Assembly (NCBI GenBank): GCA_029001845.1
Contig: JAREWP010000097.1
Location: 1 to 46,456, forward strand
DNA length: 46,456 bases
Direction: 5' to 3'
Origin: Candidatus Magnetocorallium paracelense
GTDB taxonomy: Bacteria > Nitrospirota > Thermodesulfovibrionia > Thermodesulfovibrionales > Magnetobacteriaceae
Below are positions 32,168-39,708 of the stretch, in pieces. A program made the translations under genes and the position numbers. How positions within the stretch are numbered: the stretch's first letter is position 1; every line of letters begins with the position of its first letter. The notes below the pieces were generated by a model that searched no databases, was not told where the DNA came from, and saw only the letters and a program-made list of their open reading frames with translations.

Positions 32168-32437
32168 ACCGGAACTGACCAATAGACATCCCCTTAAATC
32201 TTAACAGGAATTACGATCATATTATCGACACGAGTAATAGTTCTCTGAGGTCGGAGATCAGAGCTTTGTGTTATATAACAGAGCCTTATTCTGATCTAAA
32301 TAGCTGTCTGTATGAGCAAATGATAACAAAACAAATAAAAGATATAGAAATCATAGCAAATACTCCGATCCCTGATCCCTGATCCCCGTGAACTGTTACT
32401 GACACGGTAACTCAGGGACGGATAAAAACTCTCGCGA
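32168..32437. other. 270-bp spacer with a GATCCCTGA repeat
   Basis: No gene is seen. At 32360-32400 the sequence CTCCGATCCCTGATCCCTG and a GTGAACTGTTACTG edge belong to the same repeat family as 23541-23571. A short hairpin, GTTAC...GGTAAC, follows at about 32393. Confidence 0.55.
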
Positions 32438-33235
32438 ATGCCGACGTTTCCAAATAAACTTATGAATCCTATAGAACTTTATAAAGAACTGCCTAAAACA
32501 AACTGTGGAGAATGCGGGCAAAAAACCTGCATGGCCTTTGCCGTAACGGTTTCAAAAGGAGATGCCACTGTTGATTCCTGCCCACACCTGGACAAAGAAA
32601 AGGCGAAATCGCTTTCAGGTTCAATTAAGAAAATAGATATAAAAGAGAAGATATACGAAGATATCAGAGAAGAGCTGAAAAAGGCTGACTTAGAAAGCAT
32701 TGCCAAAGAGATTGGCGCGGAAATTACAAAGAAGGGTATAACAGTAAAACTTATCGACACCTTCTATACAGTTAACAAAGAGTGTCACGTTATTTCCGAT
32801 GTAAAACAAAACGTCTGGTCAAAAATTTTAGTTTTACTATATTTCAAAACAGGCGGCTCAGGGGGAATGGACAACCAATGGGTCTCTTTCTCTGAATTAA
32901 AAGGCGGTATTGTAAAGGCGGAAGCATTAAAAAAGGAGTGTGAAATCCCTCTATCAGAGCTCTTTAACAGAGACGCCGAAGGAGTGTCCGCCGTTTTAAG
33001 CGCATTAAACGCCGTTGATATAGCTGACCAACCGGCGGACCGTGCATGGTGCTTACATCTTTTCCCAAAAATTCCGGTGCTCATTCTTTTCCGAAAGGGA
33101 GATGACGAATTTCCGGCTTCATCGAGGCTGCTGTTCGATAAGTCGGCAGACAGATTTCTCGATGCCGAATCTCTGGTTTTTTTATGTGAGGGATTTGTGG
33201 AGAAGATAGAAAAAATGCTGGAAGAAAAGAATTGA
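32438..33235 (+). CDS. DUF3786 protein with N-terminal CODH/ACS-type Fe-S motif
   Basis: A 265-residue soluble protein. Residues 11-50 form a four-cysteine Fe-S domain (Cys23, 26, 31 and 48: NCGECGQKTC ... SCPHL) of the kind found in the large subunit of the CODH/ACS corrinoid protein and in related redox modules. The rest matches my memory of the DUF3786 family: the landmarks are WVSFSELKGG, PLSELF and PVLILFRKGDDEFPASSRLLFD. Proteins of this type are frequent in anaerobes, and a role in acetyl-CoA, methyl-group or metal-cofactor chemistry has been guessed, without proof. Start choice is open between the ATG at 32438 and one at 32462; neither has a strong ribosome site. Confidence 0.85.
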   Translation: MPTFPNKLMNPIELYKELPKTNCGECGQKTCMAFAVTVSKGDATVDSCPHLDKEKAKSLSGSIKKIDIKEKIYEDIREELKKADLESIAKEIGAEITKKGITVKLIDTFYTVNKECHVISDVKQNVWSKILVLLYFKTGGSGGMDNQWVSFSELKGGIVKAEALKKECEIPLSELFNRDAEGVSAVLSALNAVDIADQPADRAWCLHLFPKIPVLILFRKGDDEFPASSRLLFDKSADRFLDAESLVFLCEGFVEKIEKMLEEKN

Positions 33236-33289
33236 GCATAACGAGGCATCGCAGCTCACACCGAAACACCTCGTTATAATCTTAGTTGT

Positions 33290-33457
33290 TCACCATGTAA
33301 TTACTTTATCGCTTGCCGCAACCTGATCGATTATCTCATCATAATTTTTATTGGACCTCATATCGATGATATTTACTTCTGCTGACTTTTTATGCTCATC
33401 GACAAGCTTTTGTCCGGTCTCGCCAAGGTCCTGTTTCAATATATATAAAACCTTCAT
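33290..33457 (-). CDS. DsrH/TusB-like 55-residue protein
   Basis: The ATG at 33457 has a perfect AGGAGG six bases away and gives a 55-residue protein, too short for most gene finders. It reads MKVLYILKQDL followed by GETGQKLVDEHKKS, IIDMRSNKNYDEIID and VITW. The small Rossmann-like layout with an early hydrophobic strand and an acidic helix resembles DsrH/TusB members of the DsrE fold. It is the last of three closely spaced minus-strand genes. It has no cysteine, whereas true DsrH/TusB uses or sits beside sulphur-carrying cysteines, so sulphur relay by this subunit is doubtful. Confidence 0.65.
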   Translation of the reverse strand: MKVLYILKQDLGETGQKLVDEHKKSAEVNIIDMRSNKNYDEIIDQVAASDKVITW

Positions 33458-33501
33458 TTTACCTCCTGAATATAGGCTTTCGTGAAAAGACTCATTTGAT
33501 G

Positions 33502-33774
33502 TTAATAGGCAAGAATGTTGTCATATTCAAGCAGCTTCTTTGCCAGCTCCTCAGTGGATAAATATTCCATGTTATCGTTATCCTTGTTGTTCGTAAAGAG
33601 ACTCATCTCCATTTCCGTGATCATCTCAAGGTTCATCATGTTTTCTTCATTGTCTTCTATCGTCTTATCCAGTACATAGACATCGATAATGTCATCCATT
33701 ACCGTTATACCGACACTCATTCTCAGGGCCTCGCCCTGTCTGTCTCTGACGAGGACCGCTATCTTTTTGGCCAT
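33502..33774 (-). CDS. DsrF/TusC-like 90-residue protein
   Basis: The 90-residue protein has a clear GGAGGTATCA ribosome site before the ATG at 33774. It begins MAKKIAVLVRDRQGEALRMSVG, a strand-helix start typical of the DsrE/F fold, with VYVLDKTI and an acidic mid-section (EDNEENMMNLEMITEMEMSL). It has no cysteine at all. It is 28 bases downstream of the DsrE-like gene and 44 upstream of the 55-residue gene, so the three are one operon. The family match is moderate; a non-catalytic structural subunit is likely. Confidence 0.7.
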   Translation of the reverse strand: MAKKIAVLVRDRQGEALRMSVGITVMDDIIDVYVLDKTIEDNEENMMNLEMITEMEMSLFTNNKDNDNMEYLSTEELAKKLLEYDNILAY

Positions 33775-33802
33775 TGATACCTCCTAAATATCAGATATAG
33801 AT

Positions 33803-34105
33803 TCAGATCAGCAAAACCTTGTCGGCGTCCTGGTTCATTACCGAATTCTGGTACTGGCTGCCTGCCGTGATTCCTTCGGGTATCATATCTTCCGATACGT
33901 CCCTGAGCTTACAACTGTGATCGCAAAGACTCATCGTAACGCCGCTAAGGTCTTTCAGAGCAACGACATCACTGTCCTGGCTGTGTTTTATACCGTCGTC
34001 CATCATAAAAATGATGACCTCATGCCCTTTGTTAACGGCCGATTTCGTGAGTCCCACAATGTCATCTTTATTACTGTCACGTGTGAGAAGTAAACCGAGA
34101 TTCAT
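33803..34105 (-). CDS. DsrE/TusD-like 100-residue protein
   Basis: First gene of the three, with GGAGGTGTAATA before the ATG at 34105. It begins MNLGLLLTRDSNKDDIVGLTK and contains GHEVIIFMMDDGIKH, the 'FxxDGv' signature of the DsrE fold, then MSLCDHSCKLRDV and PEGITAGSQYQNSV. Cys61 and Cys65 are the only cysteines in the three proteins and lie where DsrE/TusD proteins carry their sulphur acceptor region. A small sulphur-transfer or redox role is plausible; a complete DsrEFH heterohexamer function is not shown. No dsrAB or tus genes are in the window. Confidence 0.8.
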   Translation of the reverse strand: MNLGLLLTRDSNKDDIVGLTKSAVNKGHEVIIFMMDDGIKHSQDSDVVALKDLSGVTMSLCDHSCKLRDVSEDMIPEGITAGSQYQNSVMNQDADKVLLI

Positions 34106-34161
34106 TATTACACCTCCTTGGTTAAAATGTTATTATGTAACTCTGAATAGAGCTTGTATGA

Positions 34162-34287
34162 AAAATTATAGAGTTCCTGAGAGAGGATTTATTATCTCAT
34201 AAAGCAGGCGAAAAGATAAAGAGCATAAGAGCTGCTCAAATATTTGGAGTTGATGTAACAGCTTCTTCTCCCGAAATAATCAAATGA
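34162..34287 (+). pseudogene. Possible gene remnant, 41 codons without start
   Basis: After a stop at 34159-34161 an open stretch encodes KIIEFLREDLLSHKAGEKIK and then SIRAAQIFGVDVTASSPEII, ending in TGA. The composition is protein-like but there is no ATG or ribosome site, so it may be the tail of a decayed gene between the DsrE-like genes and vapC. I do not recognise the family. Confidence 0.3.
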
Positions 34288-34302
34288 TTACTCCTATTAA
34301 GG

Positions 34303-34701
34303 TTACCAGAGACTTCGAGCATTTTTATAATTTAGAATTCTCTCATCTTTAGTCAGTATAGTGGCATTCTCCTCTCGTGCAGTTGCGACAATAATCTGAT
34401 CAGCAGGATCGTTATGAAAAGGTTGAGGCAGCACAGTTGAACGATATGCTAAAACCGGAGAAAGAGCAACCAACCTTAGTTTTGGCATATCAAGGGCTGA
34501 GTCTATCCAGGCTTCAGGATCGCAGGAAATTCTCACTCTTTTTTTTTCAAGGAGCTTACTAAACTCCCATGGAGAAATTGCAGATAAAAGGATTTCATTA
34601 TACAACTTTGTATTGGAAATTAATTCCATTACCCTTTGAGACAATTTTTCCGGAACCATGTTCCACCAAATCCACGCATGAGTATCAAGGAGATACTTCA
34701 T
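34303..34701 (-). CDS. vapC: PIN-domain toxin (VapC-type)
   Basis: A 132-residue PIN-domain ribonuclease, the toxin of a type II toxin-antitoxin pair. Acidic metal-binding residues are in place: Asp6 in LLDTHAW, Glu46 in SPWEFSKL, Asp98 and Asp101 in HNDPADQII, and Asp119 in LTKDERI. The first codon overlaps the antitoxin stop by four bases (ATGA), the usual coupling in such operons. It would cleave RNA when free of antitoxin. Length is normal, and no disruption is seen. Confidence 0.93.
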   Translation of the reverse strand: MKYLLDTHAWIWWNMVPEKLSQRVMELISNTKLYNEILLSAISPWEFSKLLEKKRVRISCDPEAWIDSALDMPKLRLVALSPVLAYRSTVLPQPFHNDPADQIIVATAREENATILTKDERILNYKNARSLW

Positions 34702-34931
34702 TTACAGACATCCCACATTTCATCCTCTAAAGGAGAAATCAAATCTCCGTCAAAAATCAGAGTATTGGAAAGTTTACCTGGTTGAGGGGTTACATCCGGA
34801 GAATAATATGGTGTTATTTGAGCTAAGGGTTTGCCTCGTTTTGTGATAACAATAATCTCATGTGTTTTGGAAACCTGGTCTAAAATTCTTAATGCATGTG
34901 ATTTAAATTGGCTTATTCCCATGGTTTTCAT
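34698..34931 (-). CDS. Phd/YefM-family antitoxin
   Basis: The ATG at 34931 (MKTMGISQFKSHALRIL) is preferred because TAGGAG precedes it by eight bases; the longer frame to 34994 adds 21 residues from repeat-like DNA. The 77-residue protein has the N-terminal Phd/YefM DNA-binding fold (ISQFKSHALRILDQV, then IIVITKRGKPLAQITPY) and an acidic C-terminal tail (LISPLEDEMWDVCK) for toxin neutralisation. It should bind VapC and repress its own promoter at the inverted repeat at 35009. Confidence 0.9.
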   Translation of the reverse strand: MKTMGISQFKSHALRILDQVSKTHEIIVITKRGKPLAQITPYYSPDVTPQPGKLSNTLIFDGDLISPLEDEMWDVCK

Positions 34932-35008
34932 ATAGTTACTCCTAACCCGGCAAACCGGAACTAAACAAGGATCAAGGCACAAGGCAATAGGCATAAATGA
35001 AAAAACAT

Positions 35009-35025
35009 TGTTTGATATCCAAACA
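35009..35025. promoter_or_regulatory. Candidate Phd operator
   Basis: TGTTTG-ATATC-CAAACA is a perfect six-base inverted repeat with a five-base spacer. It begins one base past the -10 box in the direction of transcription and would cover the transcription start, the usual place for antitoxin autorepression. Confidence 0.55.
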
Positions 35026-35026
35026 T

Positions 35027-35055
35027 ATTATAGTCAATATAAATAGTCAAGTCAA
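35027..35055 (-). promoter_or_regulatory. Sigma-70 promoter of the phd-vapC operon
   Basis: On the minus strand TTGACT (35050-35055) and a perfect TATAAT (35027-35032) are 17 bases apart. The -35 box is inside the last codons of the heptosyltransferase gene, which ends at 35047. The leader to the antitoxin start is about 90 bases. Confidence 0.75.
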
Positions 35056-36078
35056 GGCAGATTTCAAATTATCTGCAAGAGGCTTTATCGATTCATAAAC
35101 CTCTTCAACAGACAAAGAACTCATACAATCATGGGAGCGGCACGTTCTCTTTCTGCAAGGAGAGCAATCAACATTCGATTTTATGATTGTGTGGCCTTCT
35201 CCGTATGGTCCGGTCTTTTCAGGGTCCGTTGGGCCAAACACAGCAAAAACAGGTATATCGAGAGCCGCCGCTATGTGCATGGGCCCTGTATCGTTTGTCA
35301 GCATAAATACAGCCTTTTTTATTATCTCGATCATTTCCCTCAGTGTCGTTTCACCGGTCAGGGAGACCGACTTTCCTTTGGAATATGAGACAACGGTCTC
35401 GGAATCTGTAATATCTGATTTCGATCCAATAACAACCGATCTTACCGGCAGCATCGATGCAACCACACCGAATCTCTCAGGGGGCCATCTCTTTGTTTCC
35501 CACCTGGCCCCTGGTGCAATAACGGCATAATCCTTGAGGGAAGATATTGATTCGTGAATTTTACTGAAACTCAATCCATTATCAACGGATTTATATTGTA
35601 AGGGAAAGAGTATTGTTTTTGTATCGCAGCCAAGATGTTCCGCTATTTTCATTATCTTATTTACAGCATGTGCTTTTTCGCCTCCGGCGACAGAGTGAGT
35701 ATAAAATATAACAGCCCCCTCTCTTGCCTCCTGAAAGCCGACCCGCACAGGAGAGGATGAAGCAAAAGTTAAAAGTCCGCTTCTTAACAGTCCCTGAAGA
35801 TCTACAGTCAAATCGAAGCTCTCATCTTTCAGCCCTTTCCACAGACCTCTTATCTCGCCAATTGTCTTGGGAAGTGCAACAACTCTTTTCCACTTATCCT
35901 TTTCCATTATCCAAAGCCTGTCAATCATCTCATGCCCTTCCAAAAGTCCTCTCAGTCCTCCGGCTATCACCCAGTGTATCTCCGACAAAGGATATTTCGT
36001 TCTGATTGCATTCAAAAAAGGCAGGCTGTGTACTACATCGCCAAGTGAGCTTGGCTTTATGATCAATATTTTCTTCAT
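35047..36078 (-). CDS. waaC: Family 9 glycosyltransferase, heptosyltransferase I-like
   Basis: A 343-residue GT-B enzyme. It opens KKILIIKPSSLGDVVHSLPFLNAI, the usual start of ADP-heptose:LPS heptosyltransferases of the WaaC type, with IHWVIAGG near 34, VGFQEAREGA near 111, YAVIAPGARWETKRWPPERF in the donor half and LTNDTGPMHIAAAL followed by VFAVFGPTDPEKTGPYG near the end. It would transfer L-glycero-D-manno-heptose to the Kdo region of lipid A, indicating an LPS-bearing outer membrane. The gene is single, on the minus strand, next to a repeat-filled spacer. WaaF or another GT9 member cannot be excluded. Confidence 0.88.
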   Translation of the reverse strand: MKKILIIKPSSLGDVVHSLPFLNAIRTKYPLSEIHWVIAGGLRGLLEGHEMIDRLWIMEKDKWKRVVALPKTIGEIRGLWKGLKDESFDLTVDLQGLLRSGLLTFASSSPVRVGFQEAREGAVIFYTHSVAGGEKAHAVNKIMKIAEHLGCDTKTILFPLQYKSVDNGLSFSKIHESISSLKDYAVIAPGARWETKRWPPERFGVVASMLPVRSVVIGSKSDITDSETVVSYSKGKSVSLTGETTLREMIEIIKKAVFMLTNDTGPMHIAAALDIPVFAVFGPTDPEKTGPYGEGHTIIKSNVDCSPCRKRTCRSHDCMSSLSVEEVYESIKPLADNLKSALT

Positions 36079-36140
36079 TTCATATTTAGAACTCGTGTTG
36101 TAATTATTCAGCGAAGAGTTTTAATCGACGTATCTGCGTG

Positions 36141-36228
36141 GGTGGCATGGATAAACTTGTTTATCCGTGCCTGCCTCGCTTTTTGTTTTGTGACCGTTAC
36201 ACGGACAAACAAGTTTGTCCATGCCACC
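36141..36228. repeat. GGTGGCATGG double-hairpin element
   Basis: Inverted arms of 29 bases (36141-36169 and 36200-36228) surround 30 bases. Each arm contains its own palindrome: GGATAAACTTGTTTATCC on the left, GGACAAACAAGTTTGTCC on the right. A T-A pair in the left hairpin is a C-G pair in the right, so the hairpin is kept while the sequence changed. Confidence 0.85.
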
Positions 36229-36360
36229 TTCTTGATACATAGATTAAAAAAACAACGTCTTTAACTGGATACTCACAAAAAAATGAAAATTCCTATGCAT
36301 TCAAGTTATCTTTCGTGAGTTCAAGGGTTCTGAAGTTGCGTAAGCAACGACTTTTCTTTT

Positions 36361-36488
36361 ACTCCCTCTCCCCCTTTGAAGGGGGAGAGGGTTGGGGTGA
36401 GGGGGTACGATACAATACTCGATACGGTTACGCCTCTCCACCGTCACCCCTCACCTTAATCCTCTCCCCTCAAGGGGAGAGGAGACCT
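36361..36488 (+). repeat. Triple-hairpin intergenic repeat, copy 2
   Basis: Same element as 239-356 and 45201-45328. The first hairpin (36364-36391) has a 13-base stem of CCCTCTCCCCCTT type; the last (36461-36482) has a 10-base stem of CCTCTCCCCT type; between them GGGGTGAGG and CACCCCTCACC can pair. Confidence 0.9.
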
Positions 36489-37052
36489 GAAGGGAATTTA
36501 TAGATACAAAAAATTAAATAATTAAAACAATCATGACGATAATTATTATTAATCTGACAAATAGCACGATCATCCTGTGATCCTGCCTAAAAACAAAAGC
36601 TGCCAGAGAGTGACAATTTCTGTCAGAAAACAATAATTTCCGCCAAAATATTATTATAGAAGAAATTTATTATTTTATCATTTATGTGGAAAATAAGACA
36701 CTGATTACATAGAGTTTGTGCAATTATTATACACCGCCATTCATTCAGGCACCGATAAAAACAGCAGGCTGCTTAGCTTTATACAGACTTAAAAACAGGC
36801 AAAGACAAATAAACCATGCAAATACAATGCATATCGGCTCTGCTCAAATGTGGGAAATCGATACTGCCAAGAAGATGTTCTTATCGTTTGTAAATCGGGC
36901 ATGTAAATTGCTATATTATAGATGCAATAGATGCACTGTCGATAGCAAATGAATTTAAGCTGCCGGTTTTCAAAAAATTAAAATCTTAAAAACCTCAGTT
37001 AGTTTATAAACCGATAAAAGATTACTAAACAACAAAAGGAGGAGCTTTCGTT

Positions 37053-39449
37053 ATGATAAATAGACAACCCTTCAAAAAAAATTTCTACAGAAATATAATA
37101 TTATCTTTCATTGCCTTCATTCTCTTAGCCCCCGGTTTACTCCATGCCGGATTCGAAGGGGACGTTTTTGCCATTTCCGACAAAGAGTATGACCAGCAAA
37201 ACCCCTTTGTCATATACCTGCCTGACAAAGATGTCTATCTCGTTATATGGGAGGATTGGAGGAGTTTTACAACACTTGCCGACATCTACGGACAGTTTTT
37301 AAACAGCGACGGGTCCCTGTGCGGCGACGAGTTTGTGATAACTTCCGCCATCGGTAACCAAACAGCGCCGCGAGCAGCGTACAGAGACGGAGATTTAACC
37401 GGCGATACAGGAGACGACGATGTTTTGGTCGTTTGGCAGGATACGCGATATACCGACAGTGTCAGCGGGTTTATCTATACGAGCAGCATAGACGTCAGCT
37501 CACTCGATACAATTACGTGCTCAAATCCCGTTGTAGGCAGTGAAAGCCCACTATCCCTTGATGACGACGACGATATACAGACACCAGGAACACAATCTTA
37601 TGCGAGTTCAAGAGTCTTACCAAAAATTAACTACGATATAGTAGGCGACCGATTCTTTATCGTTTGGGTGGAATCGAGAACCACCAGAAAGACTATCAGC
37701 TACGTTCCGTTTGCTTCAAATGGCCAAACGATTTCATGGACTTTCGGGGGCACTCAGTTTGTCGGATATACGACACTGGACGGAGACACCCTTGCATATG
37801 AGAGCTCGCCGACAATCATTGTAAATGAAAATGAAGGCGGAAGCCAGCCAACCAAGGCCAGACTATTTGAACGCGGCAGATCTTCTCTGGCGGAGAATAG
37901 CACGTATGAATTTTTTGAAGAAATTTCCAGTGTGGATATTGCCTGCGATATAACCACACAGGAGTGTCTGATTCTTTGGGAGGGAGTCAGATACACGGCA
38001 GCTATATCTAACACTTGTGATGACGACAATGATAACGACGCATGCGACTCCGGCGAAGTTGTCACTTCTACGGCGGAGTCAGATTCTGAAACAGGCTTTG
38101 TAGGCATATTCGGTCTCTTTGAAAAAAATATTGATCTTTCAGTAATTTCTTTATATATATCTGCGTCAGACACATCGGCGGATGCATACAACCCCTCAGT
38201 GGACTTCGACTATGTCAGCAAAAAATTTCTTGTAGCCTGGGAAGATATTTCCGCCGGTTCCGACACAAAAATACACGGTCAGCTTGTACACTCCGGGTCC
38301 GGACGATATAATAACAATTTCATTATAAGCAATCAGGATTTTGACGGCGACGGAACGGACGATCTGGCTGACTCGAGACAGACAAATCCATTTGTTTCCT
38401 ATGATCCCGTCAATCAGAGATATTTTGTTGTATGGCAGGATGGAAGAAACAGTCAACTCTCTCTTGAAAACCTCGATATTTACGGTCAAAAAGTGGATGC
38501 CGAAGGATCGTTGCGCGGAGAAAACAATGCGATTGCGGCGCAGCCTTATAACCAGTACAGCCCTGTTCTCGCTTATAACCAGGCAAACAACTACTTCCTA
38601 GCAGTTTGGAAAGACGCGACATCAACAGACGTATATACCTGCGGTGACCTTGGTTCCAAGCCGTGCGGTTCCGATATTTACGCCCAGGTTTTCTCGTTAG
38701 GTCAGCCTGCGCTGACTCTCCTGCACAGCGACGGGTCCGCTCTTGTTCCGCCGCTATTAAACGAATTCGAGTATCCTGAGGAAAGCGGCAGCGTTTCAGT
38801 GGGTTCTTCGGACTATCAATCCTTCAGAATCAGAAATACGGGAGACGATACATTAACCATAGACTATATTAATGAAAATGTCATCTGTAACGGCGCCACG
38901 AATCCGACTCTTTCCCCCTTTGCATTCGAGAGCCTTCCATTGGAGCTGGAATCGCAGGATGACGGAGAAACCCTCGATCTCGTACCGGCGGCCGAGGTGG
39001 TATTAACGGTTCTCTTTGAGCCGGAAGAAGTCGGTATCTTTAATAAATGTTTTATTATCAATTCCAACGGTGGTAACCCTCGCGTGAATATTACCGGTAA
39101 ATCTCTTGAAAATCAGGACGTTGAAGAAGAAGGAGAAGATGACGGCGGCGGCGATGACGGTGGCAGTGAAGAGGAGGAGGAGGAGCCTGTAACCACGGAA
39201 ACGCTTACAATAACAAAAAGCGGCACAGGAAGAGGAACGGTGACAAGCATTCCTTCCGGCATAAACTGCGGCAGCGACTGCGACGAAAACTATTTAAACG
39301 GTACAGTCGTCATATTGAAAGCAACCCCTTCCGATGGTTCCGAATTCGTAGAATGGTCAGGTTCCGGCGGTGAATGCGATGGTTCCGATGATACAAACTG
39401 CGTGGTTATCATGCATAACGATATGACAATAAACGCCCAATTCCAGTAA
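37053..39449 (+). CDS. Large secreted beta-propeller-like protein with InlB-type C-terminal repeat
   Basis: A 798-residue exported protein with GGAGGAG ribosome site and a signal peptide (about 1-32, LLAPGLLHA). Six or more degenerate repeats are visible, each centred on 'VxWxDxR' or 'DIYGQ': VIWEDWRS...DIYGQF, VVWQDTR, IVWVESR, ILWEGVR, VAWEDIS...KIHGQL, VVWQDGR...DIYGQK and AVWKDAT...DIYAQV. This suggests a beta-propeller of about 500 residues. About 600-690 looks like an ASPM/SPD-2-type immunoglobulin domain (SFRIRNTGDDTLTI). An acidic Glu/Asp/Gly linker precedes a final 80-residue divergent InlB B-repeat with a Cys pair (NCGSDCDENY). Likely a surface or extracellular binding protein. Confidence 0.85.
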   Translation: MINRQPFKKNFYRNIILSFIAFILLAPGLLHAGFEGDVFAISDKEYDQQNPFVIYLPDKDVYLVIWEDWRSFTTLADIYGQFLNSDGSLCGDEFVITSAIGNQTAPRAAYRDGDLTGDTGDDDVLVVWQDTRYTDSVSGFIYTSSIDVSSLDTITCSNPVVGSESPLSLDDDDDIQTPGTQSYASSRVLPKINYDIVGDRFFIVWVESRTTRKTISYVPFASNGQTISWTFGGTQFVGYTTLDGDTLAYESSPTIIVNENEGGSQPTKARLFERGRSSLAENSTYEFFEEISSVDIACDITTQECLILWEGVRYTAAISNTCDDDNDNDACDSGEVVTSTAESDSETGFVGIFGLFEKNIDLSVISLYISASDTSADAYNPSVDFDYVSKKFLVAWEDISAGSDTKIHGQLVHSGSGRYNNNFIISNQDFDGDGTDDLADSRQTNPFVSYDPVNQRYFVVWQDGRNSQLSLENLDIYGQKVDAEGSLRGENNAIAAQPYNQYSPVLAYNQANNYFLAVWKDATSTDVYTCGDLGSKPCGSDIYAQVFSLGQPALTLLHSDGSALVPPLLNEFEYPEESGSVSVGSSDYQSFRIRNTGDDTLTIDYINENVICNGATNPTLSPFAFESLPLELESQDDGETLDLVPAAEVVLTVLFEPEEVGIFNKCFIINSNGGNPRVNITGKSLENQDVEEEGEDDGGGDDGGSEEEEEEPVTTETLTITKSGTGRGTVTSIPSGINCGSDCDENYLNGTVVILKATPSDGSEFVEWSGSGGECDGSDDTNCVVIMHNDMTINAQFQ

Positions 39450-39473
39450 ATACTGGAAAACTTAAAATTTTTT
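39441..39473 (+). terminator. Possible terminator after the secreted protein gene
   Basis: TTCCAGTAAATACTGGAA forms a tight hairpin spanning the stop codon. A run of T follows about nine bases later. The stem is short and AT-rich in part, so this is a weak call. Confidence 0.4.
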
Positions 39474-39540
39474 CCTTAGTCCTTTGGTGTCTTTGTGGTA
39501 AATATCATGACACTGTTAAAAGAATCTTCACAAATTATTA

Positions 39541-39576
39541 CAGCAGGAGTCACAGCCTTACAAGTGTCTCCTGCTG
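39541..39576. repeat. CAGCAGGAG inverted repeat in a convergent spacer
   Basis: CAGCAGGAGTCAC and GTGTCTCCTGCTG pair with one mismatch around a 10-base loop. It could act as a weak bidirectional terminator between the secreted protein and copA; no T tract follows. Confidence 0.5.
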
Positions 39577-39647
39577 TCCCCCAACTTAAAGTCACCTATA
39601 GGCAGATGACTCTCACAACCAAAAGCAATTAATTTAAATACAGCGAC

Positions 39648-39708
39648 CAATCATCAATCATCAATCATCAATCATCAATCATCAATCATCAATCGTCAAT
39701 CGTCAATC
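39648..39708. repeat. CAATCAT heptamer tandem repeat ending in the copA stop codon
   Basis: Six CAATCAT units are followed by two CAATCGT units and a partial CAATC. The last units supply the stop codon of copA (39703-39705, minus strand). A similar CAATCGTCAAT-type run follows the stop of the minus-strand antiporter near 44075. Confidence 0.9.

Larger units (their letters stand above)
36079..37052. other. 974-bp repeat-bearing spacer
   Basis: It holds two separate palindromic elements (36141-36228, 36361-36488). From 36490 to about 37030 nothing convincing is seen; a 78-codon frame at 36716 begins at TTG without a ribosome site and is rejected. The end is the ribosome site GGAGGAG of the next gene. 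Confidence 0.7.

Noticed and set aside
36716-36952. 78-codon frame in the spacer before the secreted protein
   Set aside because: It starts with TTG, has no ribosome site, and shows no recognisable domain.
39648-39708. CRISPR-like array
   Set aside because: The unit is only seven bases with no spacers; it is a simple tandem repeat.
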